Under the pieces are notes generated by a model, which had not been told where the DNA came from, did not search any database, and saw only the letters and a program-made list of their open reading frames with translations. From positions 868,001-932,000 of the forward strand of contig NZ_FPAS01000001.1 of assembly GCF_900116425.1 (NCBI RefSeq): a stretch of DNA of 64,000 bases, read 5' to 3'. How positions within the stretch are numbered: position 1 is the stretch's first letter; the number at the start of each line of letters is the position of its first letter. Both the position numbers and the translations under genes were made by a program. This stretch comes from Lishizhenia tianjinensis (GTDB lineage Bacteria > Bacteroidota > Bacteroidia > Flavobacteriales_D > Crocinitomicaceae). Below, one piece after another: positions 42,819 through 51,755 of this stretch.

Positions 42819-45746
42819 TTACATTTCAGCAGCGTTTACCGCTTCATAAATAATACGCTGAATCTCTGTTCTAATATCCATGCGGACCAACTTCGGATTC
42901 TCTGCATCAGGGTAAATTCTGTTCGATAAAAATACATAGTTTATCCCATTAAAAGGGTCCGCCCACGACAAAGTGCCCGTAAATCCAGAATGACCAAAAC
43001 TTTCTAAAGATACCAAGTTACAGGTTGGGCCACCATTCAAATCTCTTACTGGTTTGTCAAATCCTGCCCCTCTTCTATTGGTCGGACAAAACTGACAATC
43101 GGTGTACTTTTTTACAACCTCTTCACTTACAAATCTTTGCCCTGCATATTCTCCTCCATTTAAAAACATTTGCATCAAAGCAGCCAAGTCTGTTGCGTTA
43201 GAAAACAGTCCTGCATGTCCACCCACACCACCTAACATAGCTGCTCCTTGATCATGAACATAACCATGTATCAATTGTTTTCTAAAAATCTGATCATTCT
43301 CCGTAGGAACAATAATTTCCTTCGAATGATGCGCTAAAGGTAAATATCCCATTGTAGGTAAGCCCATAGCCCTGTAGTAATTTGTTTCCATGTAATTATT
43401 CAAAGGAGCATTCCCTATTTTCTCGATAATTTTCTTTACGAAGTAATAACCTAAATCAGAATATTTATAACGTTTGGGTCCTAAGGAAGTATTTAAAATT
43501 TTCTTGTAGATAGAATCTGTATAGGTATCGGAAATATATAAGTCCTCTGCTACTTGGGTTTCAAAACCATCCTTAGGAATTGAACTTAAATAGTTGGGGT
43601 TCCACGCACCAGCTTCCAAGGTTTTGGTGTAGAAAGGTATCCACGCTACAAGTCCGGCTTGATGCGCCATCATTTCACGGATAACAATGTTACCATAAGC
43701 AGCACTTACAGAAGTAACTTCAGGTATATAAGTGTTCAATTTCTCGTTCAAATCAAACTTCCCTTGGCTTTCAAGTCCCATTAACCCCAAGGTTGAAGAA
43801 GCTATTTTAGTAATGGAAGCCAAATCGTAAATGTGATCATCTTCTACCTTTGTTTTAGCAGCATAGGTATGATGTCCAAAAGACTTTTGGTAAAACACTT
43901 TTCCATCTTTAGCTACTACAACCTGACTCCCCGGATAAGCTCCTTCTTTAATTCCATTTTCAACCACTTTGTCAATTTCTCTTAACTTCAAGCGATCTAA
44001 ACCAAGCTCTTCAGGCAATACAAAAGAAAGTCGCAAACCACCTTCCGTTTGAATTCCAATTCCTGCTTTATATGCATCTGATACAGATACAGGTAAATGT
44101 CCTCTATACCCCAAAGCACCAAACAAAAGTTGTGCTGATATATCGTGCACTGTTGGGTTATTTTCATACGCTAAAACGATGGCATCAATGTTCTCTAGAT
44201 TTTTTACTTCACCGATTACATAAGGATTACCGTAAACACTTAAAATCACGTTTACACTATCCGGCAATGCAGATGTGAAATCTTGCCAGGCTATAGGAAA
44301 ATTATATCCTGTTCTTCCTATCATAGAAGTGGCGTAGATGTTTATAAACACAGTAGAATAGCCAGCATCTTTGTCAAACTTCTCCAGTGCTTCCGTTCCA
44401 GAATAAACCGTGTATTCATCAGCTTTACAGTAGTCTTTGAAACGTTTGGTAAATTGGAAAGAACGCGTTCCTATGTTCACCAAAGCCACCTTTTCATCTA
44501 TCTTTTTCAAAGGTAAAATATCACCTTCATTTTTAATAAGGGTTAGTGCTTGTTTATAGATATCCCTACTTACCAATTCCTTGTCTATGGCTGTAATCCT
44601 TGTAGCTGAAGGACCATTTTTCGGAATGTAATGTTGCTTTGCTTTTAAAATCTTTAAACAGCGTTCATTTACATCTTCCATACTAATTCTACCAGCCTTC
44701 ACTTCCGCTTCAATGGCGTTCATAGCATCTTCTACAGATTCTGGAAACAACAAAATATCTATACCCGCTTTAAAGGCTTTTACAACTACCTCTGTTTTGC
44801 CATAAAAATCAGCAACACCTTTCATGTTTAAGGCATCACTAAAAATAAGCCCTTTATAATTCAATTGATTCTTTAATAAATCGGTTACTATAGGCTTAGA
44901 TAAACTCGCTGGTGTACCACTTGGGTCTAAAGCGGGAATATTTAAATGAGCGATCATCACACTTGGTAATCCTTTGTTAAAACCGTACTTGAAAGGCATT
45001 ATATCACTTAACATGATTTCATCCTTAGAATGTGTTATGGTAGGTAAGCCTTTGTGTGAATCTACATCCGTATCTCCGTGACCAGGAAAATGTTTTAAAC
45101 ACGACATCACTCCAGCGCTTTCCATACCGGTTGCAAAGGCATAACCTAATTTAGAAACCGTTGTTGCTTGTTCACCAAAACTTCTAAAACCTATTACAGG
45201 ATTATTTGGATTTGAATTAATATCCACGACAGGTGCAAAGTTGATGTGTATCCCTAAAGTTCTTAATTCTTCTGCAATGATTTCTCCTTCTCTTCTTGTC
45301 AAGTCTTCATCATTGGCTGCTCCCAAAGTCATTTGATAAGGTAAACGTTCTACACCCTTCAAACGCATACTCGCCCCCCATTCAGCATCCATACCTATCA
45401 ATAAGGGAATTTCCGACTTCGCTTGCAAACGCTCTATGTTCTCTTTAGTATCCTTACGGTTTCCTTGAAAGAAAATAAAACCACCTACTTCATTTTCGGT
45501 AACGTGCTTCTCCAATTCTAAAAGATGAGCTTCATCTCTGTTCGAATAAGCCGCCAACATAAAGAACTGTCCAATTTTTTGTCGCAACGTCAAAGAATCT
45601 AAGGTGTTTTGTGCCCAATTATCCTTTTGTGATAAAAAAGCTGGCTGCTCCTCTTCAGGAACAAATACAAAATTGGTAAGGGTGTACCATGACGTAAGAC
45701 ATAAAAGTCCTAATATGAGTCCTGTAGTTTTAGTTTTTCTTTGCAT
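42819..45746 (-). CDS. NagZ-type glycosidase (GH3) fused to a beta-lactamase-like domain
   Basis: Nine hundred and seventy-five residues after a membrane/signal segment. Residues about 50-380 are a GH3 N-acetylglucosaminidase: LIGMDAEWG, CLKHFPGHGDTDVDSHKGLP (general acid/His motif), and IFSDALNMKG (nucleophile Asp). A GH3 C-terminal-like domain spans about 395-590. Residues about 605-970 are a serine beta-lactamase/esterase fold with S643-x-x-K646 in LASITK and later YSDLGY and GHSGFTG. The fusion is known in Bacteroidota; the GH3 part removes GlcNAc from anhydro-muropeptides, while the C-terminal part may act as a carboxypeptidase or amidase. bshA lies downstream. Confidence 0.92.
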   Translation of the reverse strand: MQRKTKTTGLILGLLCLTSWYTLTNFVFVPEEEQPAFLSQKDNWAQNTLDSLTLRQKIGQFFMLAAYSNRDEAHLLELEKHVTENEVGGFIFFQGNRKDTKENIERLQAKSEIPLLIGMDAEWGASMRLKGVERLPYQMTLGAANDEDLTRREGEIIAEELRTLGIHINFAPVVDINSNPNNPVIGFRSFGEQATTVSKLGYAFATGMESAGVMSCLKHFPGHGDTDVDSHKGLPTITHSKDEIMLSDIMPFKYGFNKGLPSVMIAHLNIPALDPSGTPASLSKPIVTDLLKNQLNYKGLIFSDALNMKGVADFYGKTEVVVKAFKAGIDILLFPESVEDAMNAIEAEVKAGRISMEDVNERCLKILKAKQHYIPKNGPSATRITAIDKELVSRDIYKQALTLIKNEGDILPLKKIDEKVALVNIGTRSFQFTKRFKDYCKADEYTVYSGTEALEKFDKDAGYSTVFINIYATSMIGRTGYNFPIAWQDFTSALPDSVNVILSVYGNPYVIGEVKNLENIDAIVLAYENNPTVHDISAQLLFGALGYRGHLPVSVSDAYKAGIGIQTEGGLRLSFVLPEELGLDRLKLREIDKVVENGIKEGAYPGSQVVVAKDGKVFYQKSFGHHTYAAKTKVEDDHIYDLASITKIASSTLGLMGLESQGKFDLNEKLNTYIPEVTSVSAAYGNIVIREMMAHQAGLVAWIPFYTKTLEAGAWNPNYLSSIPKDGFETQVAEDLYISDTYTDSIYKKILNTSLGPKRYKYSDLGYYFVKKIIEKIGNAPLNNYMETNYYRAMGLPTMGYLPLAHHSKEIIVPTENDQIFRKQLIHGYVHDQGAAMLGGVGGHAGLFSNATDLAALMQMFLNGGEYAGQRFVSEEVVKKYTDCQFCPTNRRGAGFDKPVRDLNGGPTCNLVSLESFGHSGFTGTLSWADPFNGINYVFLSNRIYPDAENPKLVRMDIRTEIQRIIYEAVNAAEM

Positions 45747-45886
45747 ACTGTAAAAATAACTGTCGTTGTGTCAGCCACGACCAGATGGAATAATAATTGT
45801 TCACAAAAGAGGGTTAAATGCAGGAAACCCTTAACTTTGTTTAAGGATGAAATAACGCACATCTGCGCACAAAAATTACAAGTATC

Positions 45887-46222
45887 ATGCTAGAACGCAT
45901 TCGATTTATAAAAGTCAACAGAAATAAAAAATTTGATTACGCTCCCCGTTACTATGACGAACGCAAAGAGAAGTTGCAAGCCATGGTAGACCGCTACAAT
46001 AGTGAAAAAGAAGGAGAAGTAACAGATGATGAAGCATATAGGAACAAAGTAAAAACGCGTATGCAGAATTCATTTTCTATTCAAGACGAGTATAAAACTA
46101 AATCGAGGGCTTCAAATGTTCGACTTCTCATCATCTTGGGTATTCTTATTCTCATTTGCTATTATATATTTGGCACATTAGACACATTTTCGTCAGATAT
46201 TATAAACATAGACCAGAAGTAA
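45887..46222 (+). CDS. Small tail-anchored membrane protein conserved upstream of mutL
   Basis: The 111-residue protein is basic and charged for 75 residues (KFDYAPRYYDERKEKL...) and then has one membrane helix (LLIILGILILICYYIFG) near the end, with a short tail. Homologues in Bacteroidota, often mislabelled as riboflavin synthase subunits, sit directly before mutL. Its stop is adjacent to the mutL ATG. A -7 box TAACTTTG is at 45832-45839. Function unknown; its position at the head of the operon is conserved as far as I recall. Confidence 0.85.
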   Translation: MLERIRFIKVNRNKKFDYAPRYYDERKEKLQAMVDRYNSEKEGEVTDDEAYRNKVKTRMQNSFSIQDEYKTKSRASNVRLLIILGILILICYYIFGTLDTFSSDIINIDQK

Positions 46223-48097
46223 ATGAGCGAAGTTATTCGATTATTACCAGATCACATTGCCAACCAAATTGCAGCCGGAGAGGTTATACAACGTCCTTCC
46301 TCTGTAGTAAAAGAACTAGTAGAAAACGCCATAGATGCAGGCGCTACTTTTGTGGAATTAGTAGTGAAAGATGCTGGAAAGACTTTACTTCAGGTAATAG
46401 ATAATGGTGGAGGAATGTCTGAAATTGACTTGCGCATGAGTATAGAACGCCATGCTACTAGTAAAATTCAACATGCCGACGATTTATTTGCTTTAACCAC
46501 CAAAGGATTTAGAGGAGAAGCCTTAGCATCCATAGCAGCAATTTCTCATTTAACTATAAAATCCAAGCAAGAAGAAAGTGATTTAGCTAGTGAGCTTTAT
46601 GTAGAAGGCAGTAAGGTGATTCACCAAGAAGAATGTGTTGGAGCTACGGGTACTTGCATTAGTGTAAAAAACCTTTTCTTCAATGTTCCCGCCCGCAGAA
46701 ACTTTTTAAAATCAGACCAAGTAGAATTTAAACACATCGTAGAAGAATTTACACGTATTGCGCTTTCTCATGGTGATGTTGGTTTTAAATTAGTTCATAA
46801 CGATAGCATCATACACGATTTACCCGCGGCCAATATGCGCAAGCGTATCGTAGATGTTTTTGGAAAGAAATTCAACGATAAATTAGTTCCAATAGAAGAG
46901 AACACAGATATCGTAAAAATATCAGGTTTTGTAGGAAAGCCAGAATTTGCAAAGAAGACCAGAGGTGAACAATACTTCTTTGTAAACAATAGGTTCTTTA
47001 AGCACAGTTACTTCAATCATGCGGTAACTGCGGCTTTCGATAATTTGATTCCTGCCAAAACTCACCCATCTTACTTTTTGTTTTTAGAGGTAGATCCACA
47101 CAGTATTGATGTGAACGTTCACCCTACCAAAACAGAAATTAAGTTTGAGGAAGAGAAATACATTTACTCTATTTTGCGTAGTGCAGTTAAATTAGGTTTG
47201 GGGAAATACAACATTGCTCCTACCATGGATTTTAACCGTGAAACAGAGTTCGATCTTCCGCTTTCTTACAAATATGAGGAGCCGAAAGAACCAACCATAC
47301 AAGTTAACCCCAACTACAATCCTTTCGAGGAAGAAAAGAAGTCAAAATCTGCTTCTAAGTCTTTTAGTTCAGCCTCTAGTGTGAGTGCTACCAAATACGA
47401 GAAGTCAGACGCTATCTCTCAGCACGGTTTTGGAAACTTATCCCCAAGCACAGAAAGCTGGGAAAACTTCTATGAAATCGCCGAGGAAGAAGAAACACAA
47501 CCTCAACAAGAGGAGGTTTTTGAAAAACAAACAACCGCGGCCGGTAAACAACAATTTGTGATACATGGGAAATACTTGTTCTCACAAATTAAATCGGGGG
47601 TAATGCTCATTCATATCAAACGTGCCAAAGAACGCGTTCTCTATGATGAATTAATGGCCAACTTCATGCTCAACCCTATCGCTTCACAACAACTCCTCTT
47701 CCCTTTTGAACAGGAGCTTACCAAACAAGAGCGATTAGAGTGGGAAAACAACAAAACCTCTTTAGAAAGATTAGGCTTCCACTACAGCTTTGAAGGCGAT
47801 AAATTGGTCTTGGCAGGAATTCCGAATTTGGTACAAGATGAAGTCCTACAAATTTTAGTAGATTCCATCACCGAAAAAATTGCGCACAACGAAATCGATA
47901 AAGGAGAATTGGCGCACTCTCTTATTTCAACCTTGGCTTCAGCAGCTGCCATGAGTGGAAATAGAGGTCTAAAAGAAGAAGAAAAAGATTACTTAATAGA
48001 ACAACTCTTCCAAGCAGAAGACCACATGTTTAGTCCGAGCGGATTAAAAATAATTGATACTTTAACCTTGGAAGAATTAACCAAAAGATTTGCATGA
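46223..48097 (+). CDS. mutL: DNA mismatch repair protein MutL
   Basis: The GHKL ATPase half is intact: ENAIDAGA (catalytic Glu), DNGGGM, TKGFRGEAL, VNVHPTKTEIKF. The C-terminal dimerisation domain begins near 430 after a disordered linker. The endonuclease motif of MutL proteins lacking a MutH partner (DQHAAHERxxYE) is replaced by HIKRAKERVLYDE, and the later ACHAA and CPHGRP motifs are not visible either. The protein is therefore predicted to be a matchmaker without normal nicking activity, unless an unusual motif substitutes. It overlaps the first rhomboid gene by four bases. Confidence 0.95.
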   Translation: MSEVIRLLPDHIANQIAAGEVIQRPSSVVKELVENAIDAGATFVELVVKDAGKTLLQVIDNGGGMSEIDLRMSIERHATSKIQHADDLFALTTKGFRGEALASIAAISHLTIKSKQEESDLASELYVEGSKVIHQEECVGATGTCISVKNLFFNVPARRNFLKSDQVEFKHIVEEFTRIALSHGDVGFKLVHNDSIIHDLPAANMRKRIVDVFGKKFNDKLVPIEENTDIVKISGFVGKPEFAKKTRGEQYFFVNNRFFKHSYFNHAVTAAFDNLIPAKTHPSYFLFLEVDPHSIDVNVHPTKTEIKFEEEKYIYSILRSAVKLGLGKYNIAPTMDFNRETEFDLPLSYKYEEPKEPTIQVNPNYNPFEEEKKSKSASKSFSSASSVSATKYEKSDAISQHGFGNLSPSTESWENFYEIAEEEETQPQQEEVFEKQTTAAGKQQFVIHGKYLFSQIKSGVMLIHIKRAKERVLYDELMANFMLNPIASQQLLFPFEQELTKQERLEWENNKTSLERLGFHYSFEGDKLVLAGIPNLVQDEVLQILVDSITEKIAHNEIDKGELAHSLISTLASAAAMSGNRGLKEEEKDYLIEQLFQAEDHMFSPSGLKIIDTLTLEELTKRFA

Positions 48098-48825
48098 ATT
48101 TCTTGAACAATTTACATCCCGTAACTAAGAATTTACTACTCATCAATGTTATCTTGTTTATCATTACAGTTTTTGGTGAACAACAAGGTTTTCCGATAAC
48201 ACATTATTTGGGTGGACACGTTTTTAGTTCTCCTTTTTTCCAACCCTACCAATTGGTAACTCACTTTTTCATGCATGGATCTTTGATGCACCTTGTTGGA
48301 AACATGTTTGGATTGGTATTCTTTGGTAACTTGTTGGAAAGAGTTTGGGGCCCCAAACGATTTTTCATTTTCTATTTCGTTACAGGAATAGGCGCTTTTG
48401 TGCTTTACCAAGGAATTGGGTATTATGAATTGTTACAAGTAAGAGAAGAGATAACTTTATTAGGCTACAATTACCATGATGTACACCACCTTCTTTCTGA
48501 AGGTAAAGTTTACACCAATGCAGGTCCTAAAATGACAGAATACGTTCAAATGCTTAGCGTACCCATGATAGGTGCCAGCGGTGCAGTTTTCGGTATATTA
48601 GCTGCGGCAGCTTACTTGTTCCCGAACATGGAAATCATGTTAATCTTCTTCCCTGTTCCCATAAAGGCCAAATACTTTGTGAGCATATATTTAGTATACG
48701 AGGTTATACAAACCATACAATACAACCCTACAGATAACATTGCTCACTTGGCACATATTGCCGGAGCTCTGATAGGATTTATCATGGTAAAGATTTGGCA
48801 AAAATCGAGAACTAACTTTTACTAA
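48094..48825 (+). CDS. Rhomboid-family intramembrane serine protease (first of two)
   Basis: The 243-residue membrane protein has about six helices. Catalytic Ser lies in IGASGAVFG (near 162) and His in HLAHIAGALIGF (near 213). The L1-loop signature FMHGSLMHLVGNMFGLVFFGNLLE is clear. Rhomboids cut single-pass membrane substrates within the bilayer. It overlaps mutL by four bases and is followed one base after its stop by a second rhomboid. Substrates are unknown. Confidence 0.92.
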   Translation: MNFLNNLHPVTKNLLLINVILFIITVFGEQQGFPITHYLGGHVFSSPFFQPYQLVTHFFMHGSLMHLVGNMFGLVFFGNLLERVWGPKRFFIFYFVTGIGAFVLYQGIGYYELLQVREEITLLGYNYHDVHHLLSEGKVYTNAGPKMTEYVQMLSVPMIGASGAVFGILAAAAYLFPNMEIMLIFFPVPIKAKYFVSIYLVYEVIQTIQYNPTDNIAHLAHIAGALIGFIMVKIWQKSRTNFY

Positions 48826-48826
48826 G

Positions 48827-49732
48827 ATGAGTAGAACTTTTACAGAAGAGATCAAATACCAATGGAATTATGGAGGTATGTATATCAAGCTCATTGGTAT
48901 TAACCTTGCGGTATTTTTAGTGATTAACGTCGCTTTATCCTTTGCTGGTTTAATGGGTTATTCTGCGCAGCTAAACACCCACAACATATTGAACCAAATC
49001 TTTGTATTGCATGGAGATTTAAAAGGTTTAGTCACCCACCCTTGGGGCTTGTTCACAAGTATCTTTGCCCATTTTGGCTTTTACCATTTACTAATGAACA
49101 TGTTGGTCCTCTTCTTTGTAGGTCGTATGTTTGAGCAGTTTTTCACCAGCAAACAATTACTTTATACTTACTTACTTGGTGGAGTTGTAGGAGGCTTGGT
49201 ACAAATCATCGCCCACCAACTTTTCCCAGGTTTACAAAACTCAGGAATTTATGTGGTGGGAGCTTCTGGATCTGTTATGGCCATCTTTATGGCTGTAGCT
49301 TTTTACAGGCCTAACCTTACTGTTCACTTGTTTGGAATTTTACCCGTTCGCATTATCATTTTAGCAGGTTTATACCTCTTATCAGATCTCATCAACATCA
49401 GTAAAGACGATCAAATTGCGCATTTTGCGCATTTAGGAGGAACCTTAATTGGTTACCTGTCTGTACAAAACTTGGGATCTCCCAAAAACATTATTACCCG
49501 ATTAGAGAACTTATTTAGTAAATCTAAAAGGCCTAAGGTTAAACGTACAAAAATGAAGGTGGTCAAAAACAAAGACTACAACACCCGATCAGACGAAGCG
49601 TACAACGAGTTCAAAAATATAGAACAAGAACAAGTAGATGCTATTCTAGAAAAAATTAAAAAAGCGGGCTACGATAGTTTGACCAAACGCGAAAAAGAGA
49701 TTTTGTTCGAATACAGCAGAAATGTCAAATAA
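48827..49732 (+). CDS. Rhomboid-family intramembrane serine protease (second), with cytosolic tail
   Basis: A 301-residue rhomboid with Ser near 146 (VVGASGSVMAIF), His in HFAHLGGTLIGY, and the loop signature FAHFGFYHLLMNMLVLFFVG. After the last helix about 85 residues remain, basic at first and ending in the conserved tail YNEFKNIEQEQVDAILEKI...SLTKREKEILFEYS (a DUF6576-like element). That tail is absent from the first rhomboid. Its end overlaps the next gene by 11 bases. The pairing of a short and a tailed rhomboid suggests heteromeric or sequential action. Confidence 0.92.
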   Translation: MSRTFTEEIKYQWNYGGMYIKLIGINLAVFLVINVALSFAGLMGYSAQLNTHNILNQIFVLHGDLKGLVTHPWGLFTSIFAHFGFYHLLMNMLVLFFVGRMFEQFFTSKQLLYTYLLGGVVGGLVQIIAHQLFPGLQNSGIYVVGASGSVMAIFMAVAFYRPNLTVHLFGILPVRIIILAGLYLLSDLINISKDDQIAHFAHLGGTLIGYLSVQNLGSPKNIITRLENLFSKSKRPKVKRTKMKVVKNKDYNTRSDEAYNEFKNIEQEQVDAILEKIKKAGYDSLTKREKEILFEYSRNVK

Positions 49733-50831
49733 GAAAAAACGTTTTTTCTCCCTAAGGTTGTTGATGCATTTCTTTGCATTGTTAACCAGTATAGCTCTAC
49801 TTTTAAGCTATGTAAGCGTTTATATTCCTCCAAAAACGCTTTGGATATTGCCGCTTTTTGGTTTGGTTTACCCCGTACTTCTTGTACTTACCTTACTCTT
49901 TTTGGTCTATTTCACCTTGGGAAGATCAAAGTGGTTTCTACTCCCCCTGCTCGTCCTTCTCTTGGGTGGAAAACTCCACTTGCGCTACATCAATTTTGGG
50001 TGGGGACAAACGGAAACGGTTACAGAGAACTCGCTAAAAGTAATGAGTTATAATGTGCGTTTGTTCGACTTCTACCTTTCCTCTCAAGCCAATGATTACG
50101 CCAACAAAGACAGCATCATGAATTTCATTAAAACCGAAAATCCAGATGTACTTTGTTTGCAAGAATACTTTTATACAGACGGAAATACACCTTTCAATAC
50201 CAAGAAGACCCTTACGAAAATATTAGGTAGTAAGGAATATCATGAGCGCGTGCGCTTTCAACAAAATAAAAAACGCAACTTTGGCGTCAGTATTTTTTCT
50301 AAATACCCCATTATTTCCAAAGGTGAAGTGAGCTTTCCAGCATCTGCAACCAACTATTGTATCTATGCAGATATCAAAGTAAAACAGGATACTCTACGCA
50401 TATACAACACCCATTTACAAAGTGTAAAAATCAAAGATGAGGATGTCAATTTCAACTTAGAAGACGATGAAGAAACCAATCTTTTACGCTTAAAAACAAC
50501 GGTAAGAAAACTCAAAGAGGCCTACCCTGCGCGCACCGAACAAGCAGTGCTCATACTCAACCATGCCGCAGCATCCCCCTATCCTGTGGTAATTTGTGGT
50601 GACTTCAACGACCCTCCAATTTCGCATACTTACAACCTCTTTAATAAAGTGTACACGGATGCATTTCGAAATGCTGGCAAAGGTCTGGGTCGTTCTTACG
50701 CGGGGAAATTACCAGCAGGTAGAATCGATTATATTTGGCACGATACTAAATTGGGTTCTCAACATTTTAAGGTACAAGAACAGGCCTTTAGCGATCATTA
50801 CGCCATTTCAACCCAAATTACTCTGCCTTAA
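49722..50831 (+). CDS. Endonuclease/exonuclease/phosphatase family protein with membrane segments
   Basis: Residues 1-90 contain three hydrophobic segments; the remainder is an EEP-fold domain: VMSYNVRLFD, VLCLQEYFY (metal Glu), VVICGDFNDPP and the final SDHYAIS (catalytic Asp-His). The membrane part with an EEP domain is common in Bacteroidota and may place the active site in the periplasm. The substrate may be nucleic acid, phosphoinositide-like lipid or another phosphodiester. It starts within the second rhomboid gene. Its 3' end overlaps the convergent Rof-like gene by 14 bases. Confidence 0.9.
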   Translation: MSNKKKRFFSLRLLMHFFALLTSIALLLSYVSVYIPPKTLWILPLFGLVYPVLLVLTLLFLVYFTLGRSKWFLLPLLVLLLGGKLHLRYINFGWGQTETVTENSLKVMSYNVRLFDFYLSSQANDYANKDSIMNFIKTENPDVLCLQEYFYTDGNTPFNTKKTLTKILGSKEYHERVRFQQNKKRNFGVSIFSKYPIISKGEVSFPASATNYCIYADIKVKQDTLRIYNTHLQSVKIKDEDVNFNLEDDEETNLLRLKTTVRKLKEAYPARTEQAVLILNHAAASPYPVVICGDFNDPPISHTYNLFNKVYTDAFRNAGKGLGRSYAGKLPAGRIDYIWHDTKLGSQHFKVQEQAFSDHYAISTQITLP

Positions 50832-51039
50832 GCTCTTCATAGCGCAGTATATCTATCAATGGAAAGTGTTCCCCATTTTCCAAATACCCATGCTCTACAC
50901 CTTCCAATACGCGAAAATTAACCAGGACTCCCTCAATAACGCGTTCACCTGCAGCAGCTTTTAAATACATACGCAAAGGAGTTTTATGCATGGCCAAACG
51001 CTCGTACACATCATACATTTCACAACTTACATTTTTCAT
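50818..51039 (-). CDS. Rof-like (Rho-binding antiterminator) small protein
   Basis: The 73 residues resemble the Rof/YaeO fold: VSCEMYDVYERLAMHKTPL at the start, a beta segment EGVLVNFRVLEGVEHGYLENGE, and FPLIDILRYEEL at the end; compare the E. coli INCDDYDNLE and LDKI segments. Rof binds Rho and inhibits termination. The match is by motif order and length only, so the assignment is moderate. Upstream (51040-51151) lie a palindromic element and a small overlapping reading frame. The 3' end overlaps the EEP gene. Confidence 0.6.
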   Translation of the reverse strand: MKNVSCEMYDVYERLAMHKTPLRMYLKAAAGERVIEGVLVNFRVLEGVEHGYLENGEHFPLIDILRYEELKAE

Positions 51040-51112
51040 TTATTTTATTTTTTAGGGCGCTCAAGCGGGTCATACAGTTGTAGTTCATCGTCTTTTTCTC
51101 CTTTCCAAAAGC

Positions 51113-51148
51113 AAAGTAAAAGAGCTTCTTTGGTCGCTTTTTACTTTT
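51113..51148. repeat. Palindromic motif, copy 2 (loop TTCTTTGGTC)
   Basis: AAAGTAAAAGAGC (51113-51125) pairs with GCTTTTTACTTT (51136-51147) with one bulged base, around the loop TTCTTTGGTC (51126-51135). The core of 14 bases is identical to copy 1 at 1995-2008, but the stems differ. It lies in the 248-bp spacer between the Rof-like gene and coaD; nothing else is recognised there except a -7 box TAATTTTG at 51263-51270 for coaD. Confidence 0.55.
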
Positions 51149-51287
51149 CATTGTCAATGTCGTAAAGCCCATGCACTACCCTTTCTACCCCTAGCGCTGT
51201 CTTAATTCAACCTGGGTTCAAGATTTCTATCCATTAGACGAAGCCGAGTTAAAACCTTTCATTAATTTTGTTTACAAACACGATACT

Positions 51288-51755
51288 ATGAGTCATACAA
51301 TAAAAAGAGGAGTATTTCCAGGGTCTTTCGATCCTTTTACCAAAGGTCATGAAAGCGTAGTAAGAAAAGCCATAGAACTTTTTGATGAAATCATCATAGG
51401 TGTTGGTATCAATACATCCAAACAATACTTGTTTGATACAGACAAGCGTTTGGCCCACATAGCTTCTTTGTTCGAAGACAATCCTAGAATTAAAGTACAA
51501 TCTTATACTGGACTAACGGTAAAGTTTTGTCAGGAAGTAGGTGCGCAATATTTGGTGAGAGGTCTTAGAGATTCTAAAGACTTCGGCTATGAACGCAGTA
51601 TTGCACAGATGAACTTGGAGATCTCAGACATAGAGAGTTTATTTTTCATGACAATTCCAGAGTACGCGGCAATAAATTCTACTATTGTACGTGAGATATA
51701 TAAGTCAGGAGGCGAAATACACAAATTCGTAACTAATCCAGATTTACTCGTTTAA
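51288..51755 (+). CDS. coaD: Phosphopantetheine adenylyltransferase
   Basis: Penultimate step of CoA synthesis: ATP plus 4'-phosphopantetheine gives dephospho-CoA and PPi. The 155 residues open with GVFPGSFDPFTKGHESVV (T18-x-x-H21 nucleotidyltransferase signature), then YLVRGLRDSKDFGYE and INSTIVREIYKSGG. Its stop overlaps the start of the next gene by one base (TAATG), so the two are co-translated. A -7 box TAATTTTG is at 51263-51270. Confidence 0.96.
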   Translation: MSHTIKRGVFPGSFDPFTKGHESVVRKAIELFDEIIIGVGINTSKQYLFDTDKRLAHIASLFEDNPRIKVQSYTGLTVKFCQEVGAQYLVRGLRDSKDFGYERSIAQMNLEISDIESLFFMTIPEYAAINSTIVREIYKSGGEIHKFVTNPDLLV

